Assembly: GCF_003667575.1 (NCBI RefSeq)
Contig: NZ_RCUY01000009.1
Location: 469,563 to 533,562 of the forward strand
DNA length: 64,000 nt
DNA from: Mycetocola lacteus
GTDB lineage: Bacteria; Actinomycetota; Actinomycetes; Actinomycetales; Microbacteriaceae
Direction of reading: 5' to 3'
Shown one piece after another: positions 1-8,438 of the stretch (the stretch's first letter is position 1; each line of letters opens with the position of its first letter). The notes beneath the pieces were generated by a model, which saw only the letters and a list, made by a program, of their open reading frames with translations, was not told where the DNA came from and made no database searches. A program made the position numbers and the translations under genes.

Positions 1-7
1 TGAAACC

Positions 8-475
8 ATGGCCCCCACGATGAACACCCCCGATCCCGATCCGCAGTCCCTGGAAACCGCCCAGCGATTCCGGCTCAATGTCGACCGTCTGCGCCGCACC
101 CTGCGCCGAATCGAAACGGTCGAGGGTCTGGGACGCACGCACGAGGCAGTCCTGAGCCTGCTCTTTCGGCACGGCCCGCTGAGCATCGCCGACCTGGCTC
201 GGCGCGAGCAGATGCGCCCACAGTCAATGGGCAGCGTGGTGGGCGACCTGGTGACCCGCGAGCTGGTCGACAAGGCCCCCGATCCCACCGACGGCCGCCG
301 CGACCTGATCCGGTTGACCGAGGCCGGGCAGCGTGTCCTGGACACCGTCAACCGGGTGCGCGATCGTGATCTGGCCCTGCTCATGGATACCGACCTGAGC
401 GCCGAGGAACGTCAAACCCTGCGCGCCGGCGTCGAGCTGATGGAACGGGTTGCCTTTGGTCTTGATCGCAAATGA
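8..475 (+). CDS. MarR family transcriptional regulator
   Basis: A 155-residue winged helix-turn-helix regulator of the MarR family. The HTH spans about residues 58-86 and is followed by the typical wing (DPTDGRRDLIRLTEAG, residues 92-107); flanking helices would form the dimer interface. It ends with a 4-bp ATGA overlap into the multidrug exporter gene at 472, so the two are translationally coupled. MarR proteins next to DHA2-type exporters usually repress the pair and are released by small lipophilic ligands; that role is inferred here. The start is uncertain: ATG at 8 and ATG at 20 are both possible, and only seven bases precede the first, so promoter and ribosome site lie outside the window. 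Confidence 0.9.
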   Translation: MAPTMNTPDPDPQSLETAQRFRLNVDRLRRTLRRIETVEGLGRTHEAVLSLLFRHGPLSIADLARREQMRPQSMGSVVGDLVTRELVDKAPDPTDGRRDLIRLTEAGQRVLDTVNRVRDRDLALLMDTDLSAEERQTLRAGVELMERVAFGLDRK

Positions 476-1857
476 GCGCGGTCATCACTCGGGCCGAATC
501 CATCGGGTTTGGCCCCAAATTTGCGATCCCGATTCTGATCGGCCCCGCCCTCAACCCGATTAACACCACGATGATCGCGGTCGCGCTGACCCCGATCGCC
601 CACGCGGTAAACGTCTCGGCAGCCACGGTGATCTGGCTGGTAGCCGGGCTCTACCTGGTGAGCGCCGTGAGCCAGCCGGCGATGGGTAAGCTGGCCGACA
701 CGTTTGGGCCGCGTCGGGTGTATCTCACCGGACTGGCAATCGTCGCGGCCGCGGGCATTATCCCGACCCTGCTGCCCACCTTCGGCGGCGTCCTGCTGGC
801 GCGGCTGCTACTCGGACTGGGCACCTCGGCCGCGTATCCCTCGGCGATGACGCTGATCTCCGATCAGTCGGCCCGACTCGACAAACCCACCCCGCAGGTG
901 CTGCTTTCGGGGCTGTCGATTTCCAGCCTGGTGACCTCCTCGATCGGCCCGGTGCTGGGTGGGGTGCTCATCCATGCGTTCGGCTGGCAGTCCATCTTCC
1001 TGGTGAACATTCCGCTCGCGCTGATCGCGTTTGTGCTGGCCTGGCTGTGGCTCCCCGGCGACAAGACCCGGGTGCGCGGTGCCCGCACGGTGTCGGCCTG
1101 GAAGGCGATTGACCCGCCGGGACTGCTGCTCTTTGCCATCACCGTGGTCGCACTGCTGATGTTCCTGCTGGATCTCAGCTCGGGACTCTACTGGCTCCTG
1201 CCGATCGCTGCGGTGGCGCTGGGCACTCTGATCTGGTGGGAGTACCGCGCGCAGGTTCCCTTTATCGACGTGCGCATGCTGGTCCACAACGGCCCGCTGG
1301 CCCGGACCTACCTGCGCCTGATGCTGGTGTTCACCGGCTCCTACCTGGTGGTGTACGCGATGAGCCAGTGGCTGCAGACGGATGTCGGACTGGCACCCTC
1401 GACCGCGGGACTCTATCAGATCCCCACCGCGATTGTTGCGGGCATCTGCTCGGTTCTGGTCGCCCGCGCCAAGCGCATCCGGGGCCCGCTGATCATTGCC
1501 GCCGCCGCACCGATGGTGGGTGGGCTGCTGCTCTCCAGCATTTCCTCGAGTGATCCCACCATCTACATCCTGGTGGTGCTTGCGGTGTTTGGTCTGCCGC
1601 AGGGTCTCGCCTCGATTTCCAACCAGGCAGCGCTCTATCGCCAGGCACCCGAGGGACAGATCGGTGTGGCCGCCGGGCTGTCCCGGACATCGGTTCAGCT
1701 GGGCGCGATTGTCGCCTCAAGCATCATCGGCATCGTCTACGGACAGGCCCCGAGCGATGCGGGCCTCAACACCATCGGGTGGATCGTGGCCGGGTTGACT
1801 GCCTGTGCGCTGGTCCTCACCATCCTGGATCGCTCGCTGCGCTCCCCCAAGAAGTAG
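472..1857 (+). CDS. MFS drug exporter (DHA2-like)
   Basis: A 461-residue integral membrane transporter of the major facilitator superfamily. It shows the loop 2-3 motif A (GKLADTFGPRRVYLTG), an exporter-type motif C (GPVLGGVLIHAFGWQ) and many hydrophobic segments, consistent with a 12-14 helix DHA2 proton-coupled drug exporter. The substrate cannot be read from sequence. The start codon overlaps the stop of the MarR gene by 4 bp, which fits a regulator-exporter operon. A strong hairpin at 1981-2014 lies between this gene and the convergent GlxA-like gene and may terminate it. Confidence 0.9.
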   Translation: MSAVITRAESIGFGPKFAIPILIGPALNPINTTMIAVALTPIAHAVNVSAATVIWLVAGLYLVSAVSQPAMGKLADTFGPRRVYLTGLAIVAAAGIIPTLLPTFGGVLLARLLLGLGTSAAYPSAMTLISDQSARLDKPTPQVLLSGLSISSLVTSSIGPVLGGVLIHAFGWQSIFLVNIPLALIAFVLAWLWLPGDKTRVRGARTVSAWKAIDPPGLLLFAITVVALLMFLLDLSSGLYWLLPIAAVALGTLIWWEYRAQVPFIDVRMLVHNGPLARTYLRLMLVFTGSYLVVYAMSQWLQTDVGLAPSTAGLYQIPTAIVAGICSVLVARAKRIRGPLIIAAAAPMVGGLLLSSISSSDPTIYILVVLAVFGLPQGLASISNQAALYRQAPEGQIGVAAGLSRTSVQLGAIVASSIIGIVYGQAPSDAGLNTIGWIVAGLTACALVLTILDRSLRSPKK

Positions 1858-1884
1858 GTTGCCGGGACGCGCCGGGTCCGCCAC

Positions 1885-1978
1885 GCAGACGAAACCGCAG
1901 CACTTCCGACTCGTTACCCTGGCTTCGCCGCGACGCCTCCAACCTGACGCTCAGACGCAACCGCGGCACGCCCGGCTC
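1885..1978 (+). repeat. imperfect 67-bp-period direct repeat
   Basis: In the convergent gap after the exporter, a segment starting CAGACGAAACCGCAGCAC near 1885 recurs about 67 bp later as CAGACGCAACCGCGGCAC near 1952. Similarity continues for about 30 bp. It is non-coding and of unknown role; it may be a small local duplication. Confidence 0.4.
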
Positions 1979-1980
1979 GT

Positions 1981-2014
1981 CGCGCCTGCCTCGCCGCTGG
2001 GCGAGGCAGGCGCG
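1981..2014 (+). terminator. perfect 15-bp hairpin between convergent genes
   Basis: Arms CGCGCCTGCCTCGCC and GGCGAGGCAGGCGCG pair perfectly around a GCTG loop. It sits between the stop of the plus-strand exporter (1857) and the stop of the minus-strand GlxA-like gene (2016). There is no T run on either side, so it is a terminator candidate by position and stability only. Confidence 0.55.
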
Positions 2015-2015
2015 T

Positions 2016-3014
2016 CTAGACGCGAGACCTAAACGCACCTCGGTAGGCGGCCGGCGAGGTGTGCAGGCGCTCGGCGAAGGCCTGACGCAGGCTGGTCGCC
2101 GTGCCGAAGCCGCTCTGCCGGGCCACCTCGTCGATGCCCAGATCGGTCTCCTCGAGCAGCTGCTGGGCGCGGCGCACACGCTCCAATCGCAGCCAGTGAC
2201 TGGGGGTCAGCGCATACTCGCGGTCGAAGCGACGAATCAGGGTGCGCACACTCACGTGCGCGCGGTCGGCAAGGTCGCCGACGCCGATGCGACGGTCCAG
2301 GTTGGTGCGCGCCCACTCGATCACCGGCCACAGGCTCTCGTCACTGCACTCGGGGACCGGGATCGGCACAAACTGTGCCTGGTCGGCGGCCCGATGCGGG
2401 TTCATCACCAGTGTCCGGGCCAGCTCATTGGCAACCGTGCCGCCGTGATCCCGGCGCACAATCTCGATGCACAGGTCGATCGCGGCGGCCGTCCCTGCCG
2501 AGGTGAAGACGCGATCGTGGGACGTATAGAGCACCGCCGGGTCCACACTCACCCGCGGGTACCGCTGGCTCAACGCATCGGCGTAGCGCCAGTGGGTGGT
2601 GGCGATCTGATCATCCAGGAGTCCGGCCGCCGCCAGGGTGAATGCCCCGGTGCAGAGCCCCACAATCCGCGCACCGCGGGCATGGGCGCGACGAATGGCA
2701 TCGATGAGGGCCGCCGGCGGCGGCTCCTCCAGATTTTCACCGGCGGGGATAACCAGCGTATCCGAGCCCTCAAAGCCCGCCACATCCCCGTGTCCGGGGA
2801 GAAACAGACCGCCGGCCACCTCGACGCCCGCCTCGTGGCCAAACGCGTAGGCGGTCACCACATAGGGCGCCTCACCGTTCACCCGCACCTCGCCAAACAC
2901 CTCGTCGGGGATCGCCAGATCAAACAGCGCCACCCCCGGCGGCACCGCCACCGCAACCCGATGGGGTGCGGTGGCGGTGCCGAGTTCGCGTGCGGGGTTC
3001 TCGGGGGTGCGCAC
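2016..3014 (-). CDS. GlxA family transcriptional regulator (DJ-1/PfpI + AraC)
   Basis: A 332-residue regulator with an N-terminal DJ-1/PfpI-like domain (about residues 18-190, including the nucleophile-elbow-like GLCTGAF with Cys121) and a C-terminal AraC/XylS pair of helix-turn-helix motifs (about 225-325; DLADRAHVSVRTLIRRF, then GIDEVARQSGFGTATSLRQAF). This architecture defines the GlxA/FtrA group; the first domain is thought to sense a small ligand rather than act as a protease. The start is GTG and overlaps the stop of the upstream SMR gene by one base (TAGTG), so it is probably co-translated with the SMR pair and may regulate it. The ligand is unknown. Confidence 0.9.
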   Translation of the reverse strand: MRTPENPARELGTATAPHRVAVAVPPGVALFDLAIPDEVFGEVRVNGEAPYVVTAYAFGHEAGVEVAGGLFLPGHGDVAGFEGSDTLVIPAGENLEEPPPAALIDAIRRAHARGARIVGLCTGAFTLAAAGLLDDQIATTHWRYADALSQRYPRVSVDPAVLYTSHDRVFTSAGTAAAIDLCIEIVRRDHGGTVANELARTLVMNPHRAADQAQFVPIPVPECSDESLWPVIEWARTNLDRRIGVGDLADRAHVSVRTLIRRFDREYALTPSHWLRLERVRRAQQLLEETDLGIDEVARQSGFGTATSLRQAFAERLHTSPAAYRGAFRSRV

Positions 3015-3355
3015 TAGCCGAGCGCCGCGTGGGCGGTGGCCGAACCCACCTCAACCAGGACCACGCCGCCGATAATCAGCACAATGCCCAGCGACATCAG
3101 CGCGGTCAGTGGCTCCTTGAACAGGTACTTGGCAAGCACCGCGGTGATCGCCACACCGCTGGCGGCCCAGATTCCATACCCGACGCCGAGCGGCATGCCC
3201 GAGCTCAGCGAACCGGCGAACAGGGAGAAGGCGGCGAGGTATCCGCCGACGGTCAGGATGTACCAGCGACGACTCCCGCCCACGGCCGCGCGCAGCGACG
3301 CGGTGGCCGCCACCTCGCTACCCACGGCGAGCGCCAGCAGGATCGCGGCGATCAT
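3014..3355 (-). CDS. SMR family multidrug efflux subunit
   Basis: A 113-residue, four-helix small multidrug resistance protein. The essential membrane Glu is at the canonical position 14 (VGSEVAATASLRA), and the YGIWAASG segment matches the conserved Trp region of helix 3. Its start overlaps the stop of the other SMR gene by 4 bp (ATGA). Tandem, overlapping SMR genes usually encode obligate heterodimers such as EbrAB or YkkCD, with subunits in opposite membrane orientations; that is the likely arrangement here. Substrates could be quaternary cations or guanidinium compounds; sequence alone does not decide. Confidence 0.92.
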   Translation of the reverse strand: MIAAILLALAVGSEVAATASLRAAVGGSRRWYILTVGGYLAAFSLFAGSLSSGMPLGVGYGIWAASGVAITAVLAKYLFKEPLTALMSLGIVLIIGGVVLVEVGSATAHAALG

Positions 3356-3795
3356 GCGGGGGCCTCGGTGGGGGCCTCAGCGGAGGTTGTTGCGGCAGCG
3401 GCGGTTGTTGTGGCGGCAACGGCTGTTGCGGCGGCGGATGCAGGAGCGGCGGCGGCCCGCTCGGCGGCACCGTGGGCGCGCTGGGACCCCAGCTCCACCA
3501 CCAGGACACCGGCGATGATGAGGATCAGCCCGCCGATCATCAGCGGGGTCAGTGGTTCGCCAAAGAACAGCACGGAGGCCAGCGCGGTCAGCGCGACGCC
3601 GGTGGCACCCCAGATGCCATAGGCCACACCGAGGCCCAGGCCCAGGCGCAGCACGCGGGAGAGAAGGTAGAAGGATGCGACGTATCCGAGGACCACGAGC
3701 GGGTACCAGATCGGATGCGTTTGAGCGGCTTTGAGGCTGACCGAGGCGGTGACCTCGGTCAAGATTGCGGCCAGAAGCAGCAGCCAGGTTTTCAT
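3352..3795 (-). CDS. SMR family multidrug efflux subunit with Ala-rich tail
   Basis: A 147-residue SMR protein: about 105 residues of standard four-helix fold with Glu14 (LAAILTEVTASVSLKAA) and the YGIWGATG segment, followed by about 40 extra residues rich in Ala, Thr and Pro. The tail is unusual for SMR proteins, which are normally 105-115 residues. The start at 3795 (MKTWLLLL) is preferred over an upstream in-frame ATG because it places Glu at residue 14 and gives a standard first helix. It is first in a three-gene overlapping unit with the second SMR subunit and the GlxA-like regulator. An inverted repeat GTTCGGC-CACAT-GCCGAAC lies just upstream. Confidence 0.88.
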   Translation of the reverse strand: MKTWLLLLAAILTEVTASVSLKAAQTHPIWYPLVVLGYVASFYLLSRVLRLGLGLGVAYGIWGATGVALTALASVLFFGEPLTPLMIGGLILIIAGVLVVELGSQRAHGAAERAAAAPASAAATAVAATTTAAAATTSAEAPTEAPA

Positions 3796-3819
3796 ATGTG
3801 TGTGACTCCGTGAATAGGC

Positions 3820-3838
3820 GTTCGGCCACATGCCGAAC
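3820..3838 (-). promoter_or_regulatory. inverted repeat in the SMR operon leader
   Basis: A 7-bp inverted repeat (GTTCGGC, 5-nt spacer, GCCGAAC) lies 25-43 bp upstream of the SMR start. It could be an operator or a leader hairpin. I looked for the guanidine riboswitch signatures sometimes found before SMR genes and did not find them. Confidence 0.3.
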
Positions 3839-3938
3839 ATCCCTAGTTCACCGTACCTCCCGCACCCCCACAATTGGCACGCGTGTCACGATACGAAAGA
3901 TTCACGCCACCGCCGCGTGTGCGTCATCTGGGACGGCG

Positions 3939-5060
3939 CTACATCCACTTTTTGTACTTGAATACCCCGTACAGCGCCAGGCCAAACACCACCATTGATC
4001 CCAGCGCCAACGGGTATCCAAACGCCCAGTGCAGCTCGGGCATATGGTCAAAGTTCATGCCGTAGATCGCCCCGATCAGGGTGGGGGCGAAGAGGATGGC
4101 TGCCCAGCCCGAGATCTTTTTCATGTCCTCGTTTTGCCGCTGAGCCACCAGGGTCGAGTTGACGCTGAGAATCTGCGACAGCGCGTCGCGCAACTCGGAC
4201 ACCCGGGTGCTGGCGTGGGCGAGGTGGTCGGAGACATCCTGAAGGTAAGCCTGGAGCGGACCGGGCACCTCGTAGCGGTCAAACCCCTGACGCAGTGCGA
4301 CCAGCACGTCCGCCATCGAGGAGGTGGTGTGCTGCAGGTCGATGACCTCCTGGCTCAGCCGGTAGATGCGTTCGGCCACGGCCGGGTCGCCGCTAAACAC
4401 CTGACGCTCGATCTGCTCCTTATCGATCAGCAGGCCGCGCAGCACCGGCGTATACCCGTCCACGATCGCATCCAGCAGGCGGTAGGCCACGGCCTCGGGC
4501 CCGAGGTTCAGCAGGTGCTCATCATCCAGCAGGGTGCGGCCACCACGATCGGCAATGTCCGCGGGATCTCCGGCGATCGTGGCCTCATCGGTGCCGTCGA
4601 TCCAGCGGCGATCCTGGCAGAGCACGGCGATCGCGTGCGGACGCACCAGCACGTGGAACTCGGAGAAATCCACGTCCTCGGCGGCGTCGTCATAGCGGGC
4701 CGAGCGCAGCACCATAAACAGGACGTTCCCGTAGCGCTCCAGCTTGGGACGCTGCTTGGCGTGCTGCAGATCCTCGACCAGCAGCGGGTGCAGGTCCCAG
4801 GCGGCCGCCAGCTCCTCCACGTCCTCGGGGGTGGGGGCGGGGAACAGGCTCAGTGCGATCCGGTTCGGGGCCGCATCGGCGAACTCCAGCGACTCGGCCA
4901 CCGAGACGTTTTCCGGCGAGGGACGCAGACTCCCATCGATCACATACCGGGTGCGCAGGGTCGAGCCGCCGCTCGCCGATGGAGACGGTGAGGCAGTCTC
5001 CCGACGGTGAAAGAGGGGGTTTCTGCGCCGTACGGGCTCGTCATGATCGCGTTTGGGCAT
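3939..5060 (-). CDS. corA: CorA family magnesium/cobalt transporter
   Basis: A 373-residue divalent-cation channel of the CorA family. The large N-terminal cytoplasmic domain (about 1-310) is followed by two C-terminal membrane helices; the signature YGMN is at residues 333-336 at the end of the first helix, followed by the acidic periplasmic loop (FDHMPELHW) and a short Lys-rich tail. CorA forms pentamers that take up magnesium and can carry cobalt or nickel. The N-terminal 40 residues are Arg-, Ser- and Pro-rich and look disordered. It appears to be a single-gene unit, 40 bp upstream of the macro-domain gene's stop. Confidence 0.95.
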   Translation of the reverse strand: MPKRDHDEPVRRRNPLFHRRETASPSPSASGGSTLRTRYVIDGSLRPSPENVSVAESLEFADAAPNRIALSLFPAPTPEDVEELAAAWDLHPLLVEDLQHAKQRPKLERYGNVLFMVLRSARYDDAAEDVDFSEFHVLVRPHAIAVLCQDRRWIDGTDEATIAGDPADIADRGGRTLLDDEHLLNLGPEAVAYRLLDAIVDGYTPVLRGLLIDKEQIERQVFSGDPAVAERIYRLSQEVIDLQHTTSSMADVLVALRQGFDRYEVPGPLQAYLQDVSDHLAHASTRVSELRDALSQILSVNSTLVAQRQNEDMKKISGWAAILFAPTLIGAIYGMNFDHMPELHWAFGYPLALGSMVVFGLALYGVFKYKKWM

Positions 5061-5100
5061 CCGCTTTTCCTCGTCGTCGCAGTGGTCTTGGGGGCTCTGT

Positions 5101-6057
5101 TCAGCTTAGCCGGGCAGGATCTGGCGGCAGCGGATAGCGTAGTCCCGAACCCCAGCCGATCTCCCACCCCAGGGTGTCATCAAAGTAGTCGGCGTAGCCG
5201 ATGGGCACGCTGATTTCGCGCTGGCACAGGTTTTGCAGGCCCGCAAACCAGGCGGCATACTCGGCGTCATCCCGCAGCGGCCGAACGTGTGGGAGCGCCG
5301 CGATAATACGATCGGCGAGCACGTCGGGATCCGCGAGTGGAGGCACCTGGGTGTCCAAAAAGTTTGGCCCCATCCCGTCGGTGTAGCGCAGGACATATCC
5401 ATCGGGATTAGCCGGGATGAAGCCCGTACCCGAGGAATCATCCCAGATGGTCACACGCCAGTTCGAGCCGGAAGCGTTCATCCCACAGGACACCCGCACC
5501 CGGTGATAGCCGCGGGCGTGAACCACTCGGACGGCATCGAGAATACTCAGCCCGGTGCGACGCGCAAGCACACCGTTGATGCCGTCGATGGTGTGCGAAT
5601 CGGGGCTCACCAGGATCGCCTCCTGTACGCCGGTATCGAGCGCCAGGATCGTGTCGATGGCGTCGATCACCGCCCAGGTGAGCGGCCAGCCCGACGCTCC
5701 GGCCCCGATCACCGGCAGGCTCAGCGTTCGCACGCCGAGACTATCGGCAACCGCAAAAATGCGGCGATATCCGGCTACCAGATAGGCGCGGTCCTTCTGA
5801 GCCGTGGCAAACGGTGGCACGGTCACGTGAATCACCCAGCGGGCCGGCAACTTCCCGGCGATACTCCAGACCGCGTTTTCGCCCCCCATCCCCTCGGGGA
5901 ATCGTTCGCGAACGTTTGCCCGGAACGACGCGCCACCCGCACGATGGATGGCCGCATCCACCCCGCCGGCACCAAGCATGGCCGGCGAGGTGGGATTGAC
6001 GATTGCGTCGGCGTGGACGGCCGTAATGTTCCCCAGCTGTGCGCGAATCTTGATCAC
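5101..6057 (-). CDS. macro-domain protein with a C-terminal domain of unknown function
   Basis: A 318-residue protein. Residues 1 to about 175 form a macro domain (GNITAVHADAIVNPTSPAML, then GGVDAAIHRAGG, and the later GAGASGWPLTWA), the fold that binds ADP-ribose and often removes it from proteins or O-acetyl-ADP-ribose. The remaining 140 residues (from HARGYHRVRVSCGMNASG to the end) are not a domain I recognise; they contain many Trp, Tyr and Asp residues and are predicted soluble. The start is GTG at 6057. No ADP-ribosyltransferase is seen nearby. Deacetylase or hydrolase activity is inferred from the family. Confidence 0.85.
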   Translation of the reverse strand: MIKIRAQLGNITAVHADAIVNPTSPAMLGAGGVDAAIHRAGGASFRANVRERFPEGMGGENAVWSIAGKLPARWVIHVTVPPFATAQKDRAYLVAGYRRIFAVADSLGVRTLSLPVIGAGASGWPLTWAVIDAIDTILALDTGVQEAILVSPDSHTIDGINGVLARRTGLSILDAVRVVHARGYHRVRVSCGMNASGSNWRVTIWDDSSGTGFIPANPDGYVLRYTDGMGPNFLDTQVPPLADPDVLADRIIAALPHVRPLRDDAEYAAWFAGLQNLCQREISVPIGYADYFDDTLGWEIGWGSGLRYPLPPDPARLS

Positions 6058-6126
6058 CGTTTACCCCCGTGCGTTGTGTGTCCCCTCCACGCTACCCGGG
6101 ATCGCGCAGTTGCCGGGCACCCGGCC

Positions 6127-7350
6127 CTAGACCGTGGCGCGGAATTTTGGATGGATGAGCACAAACACCAGCACCGCGCTGCACACCAGGGCGCTGACAA
6201 TCAGCGGGAGCGGCGGCCACCAGGTGTAGAACAGGGTCGCCAGGGTGGGGGTCAGGACAAAGGTGAGCGCGTTGTTGGCGGCGATCAGCCCGGCGATGCC
6301 GCCCTGTTCCTCGGCGCTCATCAGGAGCGAGGGCCCCGCGGTGTAGCCGGGCATGGCCAACCCGAGGCCCAGGCCAATCAGGAACAGCGCGATCACCAGC
6401 GGCGGAATGCCGGCGTTGGGGATCAGGACCAGGAATCCGGCGAGCGAGACGGCCGCGCCCACGCGCAGCAGCGTGCCGGGCCGCCATCCCAGCCGAGGAA
6501 CCAGGACCGCCTGGGCGATCACCATTCCCGCCCCGGCCGCCAGGAGCGCCGCACCGGTGATCCCGGCCGCGGCCCCCGCGTTCAGAGCAAAGCGGTCCTG
6601 GACGATGAAGCCGGTGATGATCTGCACAAACCCCAGCCCGGTGAACAGCCCGAAGCCGGCCAGCAGGAACGGCCAGGCGCGCGGATCCCAGGGGCTTACC
6701 TTCGGCGGGTTTTCGATCAGCTCGTGGCGCTGTTCGCGGCGCAGGAACAGCATCACCGCGATCAGCCCGATCCCGATCATCACCGGCACACACAGCAGCG
6801 GGACCATCAGCCCGAAGCCTGCCAGCGCGCCGCCCACCACCGCACCGCCGATCATCGCCAGGCCCTGAACGGCGCCCACCCCGGCCATGCCCCGCACCCG
6901 GGATTCGGTGGTGGTGGTCACATCGGCGATATAGGCCTGAGCGGTGGGCGGAACCGCGGCGATGGCCAGCCCAAACAGCAGCCCGCGGGTGATCAGGAGC
7001 AGGATAAACAGTGCGGTGCCGCGCAGGGTCCCCTGCATCCCCAGCTGGGCGAGGAGGGCGAAGAGCGCCATCGCGCCCACCGCGGTGCCCATGGCCGCGA
7101 CCAGCACGGGTTTGCGTCCACGGGAGAGCGAGGCGCGACCCCAGAACTGACTGCTGAGGACCACGCAGACCGCGGCCAGGCTGATCATCACGCCCACCTG
7201 CCATTCGGCCAGCCCCACCTCGCGGGAGAGCGGGGCGATGATCGGGTTGAGGGTCATCTGGCCGAGGTAGACCAGGAAAACTGCGCTCAGAACCAGCGGG
7301 ATCTGAGGCTTGGTTGCGGTGGACGGGGTGTCCGAAACCTGGGGCTGCAT
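6127..7350 (-). CDS. MFS transporter
   Basis: A 407-residue, 12-helix major facilitator transporter with motif A-like residues (WGRASLSRGRKPVLVA) in the loop after helix 2. The start at 7350 (MQPQVSDT) is chosen because a good ribosome site (GGAAAGG) lies 7 nt upstream; an upstream in-frame start would add 17 residues without such a site. It is divergent from the TetR-family gene at 7443 with a gap of about 90 bp, the usual arrangement for an exporter repressed by its neighbour. Substrate unknown. Confidence 0.9.
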   Translation of the reverse strand: MQPQVSDTPSTATKPQIPLVLSAVFLVYLGQMTLNPIIAPLSREVGLAEWQVGVMISLAAVCVVLSSQFWGRASLSRGRKPVLVAAMGTAVGAMALFALLAQLGMQGTLRGTALFILLLITRGLLFGLAIAAVPPTAQAYIADVTTTTESRVRGMAGVGAVQGLAMIGGAVVGGALAGFGLMVPLLCVPVMIGIGLIAVMLFLRREQRHELIENPPKVSPWDPRAWPFLLAGFGLFTGLGFVQIITGFIVQDRFALNAGAAAGITGAALLAAGAGMVIAQAVLVPRLGWRPGTLLRVGAAVSLAGFLVLIPNAGIPPLVIALFLIGLGLGLAMPGYTAGPSLLMSAEEQGGIAGLIAANNALTFVLTPTLATLFYTWWPPLPLIVSALVCSAVLVFVLIHPKFRATV

Positions 7351-7408
7351 GGGTGCCTTTCCATTGTGTGTTCTGCTGGGTACGCTAGGTCCGCGGCACA
7401 CAGTTTCG

Positions 7409-7436
7409 CAATGGCGTTCTCGTTATTAACCGATTG
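7409..7436 (+). promoter_or_regulatory. candidate TetR operator
   Basis: An imperfect dyad whose ends are CAATGG and CCGATTG lies in the divergent gap between the MFS exporter and the TetR gene, just upstream of the regulator. The position suits an operator shared by both genes; the symmetry is weak. Confidence 0.25.
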
Positions 7437-7442
7437 GACAGC

Positions 7443-8105
7443 ATGCCCGACACTTCTCCCCCACGAAAGCCCGGTCGTCCGGTCGAGTTCAACCGCAACC
7501 GGGTCCTCGACACCGCCGGATTAATGCTGATGAACGGCGGAATCGAGGGCCTGACGATGCGCCGGCTGGCGAGCGGATCGGGCACCACTCTGGCGGCGAT
7601 CTATCGCCACCTGGGCGATAAGGAGGGTGTGCTGAGCGCGGTGCTCGACCGCTTCTCCGAGGACATTCCCCGCACTCCGACCCACGGCACCCCGCAGGAT
7701 CGGATGCTGGCGATCGGACACGGGATGTACGCGGTCCTGGTGACCCGCCCGTGGATCGTCGATATCCTCCGCCGTGGCGGCAGCACCGGCACCGGCGCGC
7801 TGTGGTTCGCCGAGGAGTTCATCGCCGCCGCCGAGGAACTGGGGGCCACCCCGGTGGACGCCCTCAACACCTACCGGGCACTCTGGAACTATGTGCTCGG
7901 CGCACTCCTCACCCGGGTGGAACCCGAACGCACCCTGGAGGCGGACACCCCGCTGGCCCGGAAAATCCTCGCCGCCGCCGAGCGCGACAAACTCCCCCGC
8001 GTGCGCGCCTACGTGGGCGGCCCGATGGGTACCTCCGAACGCCTGTTCCGCCGCGGCCTGCTTGCGGTGGTCGCGGGGCTGGCGGCGCAGTGCCGGGCGG
8101 CGTGA
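7443..8105 (+). CDS. TetR/AcrR family transcriptional regulator
   Basis: A 220-residue TetR-type regulator. The DNA-binding helix-turn-helix is at about residues 20-60 (VLDTAGLMLMNGGIEGLTMRRLASGSGTT and then AAIYRHLGDKEG, read in two parts), followed by a C-terminal all-helical ligand-binding and dimer domain. ATG at 7443 is preferred over TTG at 7434; neither has a clear ribosome site. It faces the MFS exporter and probably represses it. It ends at a strong bidirectional hairpin at 8111-8157. Confidence 0.88.
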   Translation: MPDTSPPRKPGRPVEFNRNRVLDTAGLMLMNGGIEGLTMRRLASGSGTTLAAIYRHLGDKEGVLSAVLDRFSEDIPRTPTHGTPQDRMLAIGHGMYAVLVTRPWIVDILRRGGSTGTGALWFAEEFIAAAEELGATPVDALNTYRALWNYVLGALLTRVEPERTLEADTPLARKILAAAERDKLPRVRAYVGGPMGTSERLFRRGLLAVVAGLAAQCRAA

Positions 8106-8110
8106 ACACA

Positions 8111-8157
8111 AAAACGACCCCGCGCGCACCGAAATACGGTGAGCGCGGGGCCGTTTT
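8111..8157 (+). terminator. bidirectional rho-independent terminator
   Basis: Inverted repeat AAAACG-ACCCCGCGC ... GCGCGGGG-CCGTTTT with an inner stem-loop. It serves the plus-strand TetR gene and, by its A run on the left, the minus-strand tRNA-Arg gene. Confidence 0.75.
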
Positions 8158-8161
8158 GACG

Positions 8162-8237
8162 TGGTGCCCCCGACAGGAATCGAACCTGCGACCAAGAGAT
8201 TAGAAGGCTCCTGCTCTATCCTCTGAGCTACGGAGGC
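8162..8237 (-). tRNA. tRNA-Arg (TCT anticodon)
   Basis: A 76-nt minus-strand tRNA. The acceptor arms GCCTCCG and CGGGGGC pair, with one G-T wobble. The D arm (GCTC..GAGC), the TTCGATT T-loop and an encoded CCA are present. The anticodon loop CTTCTAA gives TCT. The anticodon stem has a C-T mismatch at its base next to the loop. It reads AGA codons, rare in this GC-rich genome. Confidence 0.93.
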
Positions 8238-8438
8238 GGACGAAACAAGTGTAGCGCGAACGTCGGGTGCGGCGATTCAGGCGCGGGAATGCGCCGCCCG
8301 CGGCGGACCCGCCGGGCGCGTCGGATTCCGGGTGCGAGGCGACAGCGCAACGGTCAAAAACCGCGCGACAGCATCGCCACGTCACATCCCCCGCCCGGTA
8401 CATACACCGCGGGCCACGTCGGCCCCGCACGTAGATCG

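Noticed and set aside
3796..3938. possible guanidine riboswitch before the SMR genes
   Set aside because: The conserved guanidine-I and guanidine-II/III motifs are absent; only a short inverted repeat is present.
5233..7524. 763-codon open frame on the plus strand
   Set aside because: It lies antisense to the macro-domain and MFS genes and has no recognisable domain. High G+C in third positions creates long open antisense frames.
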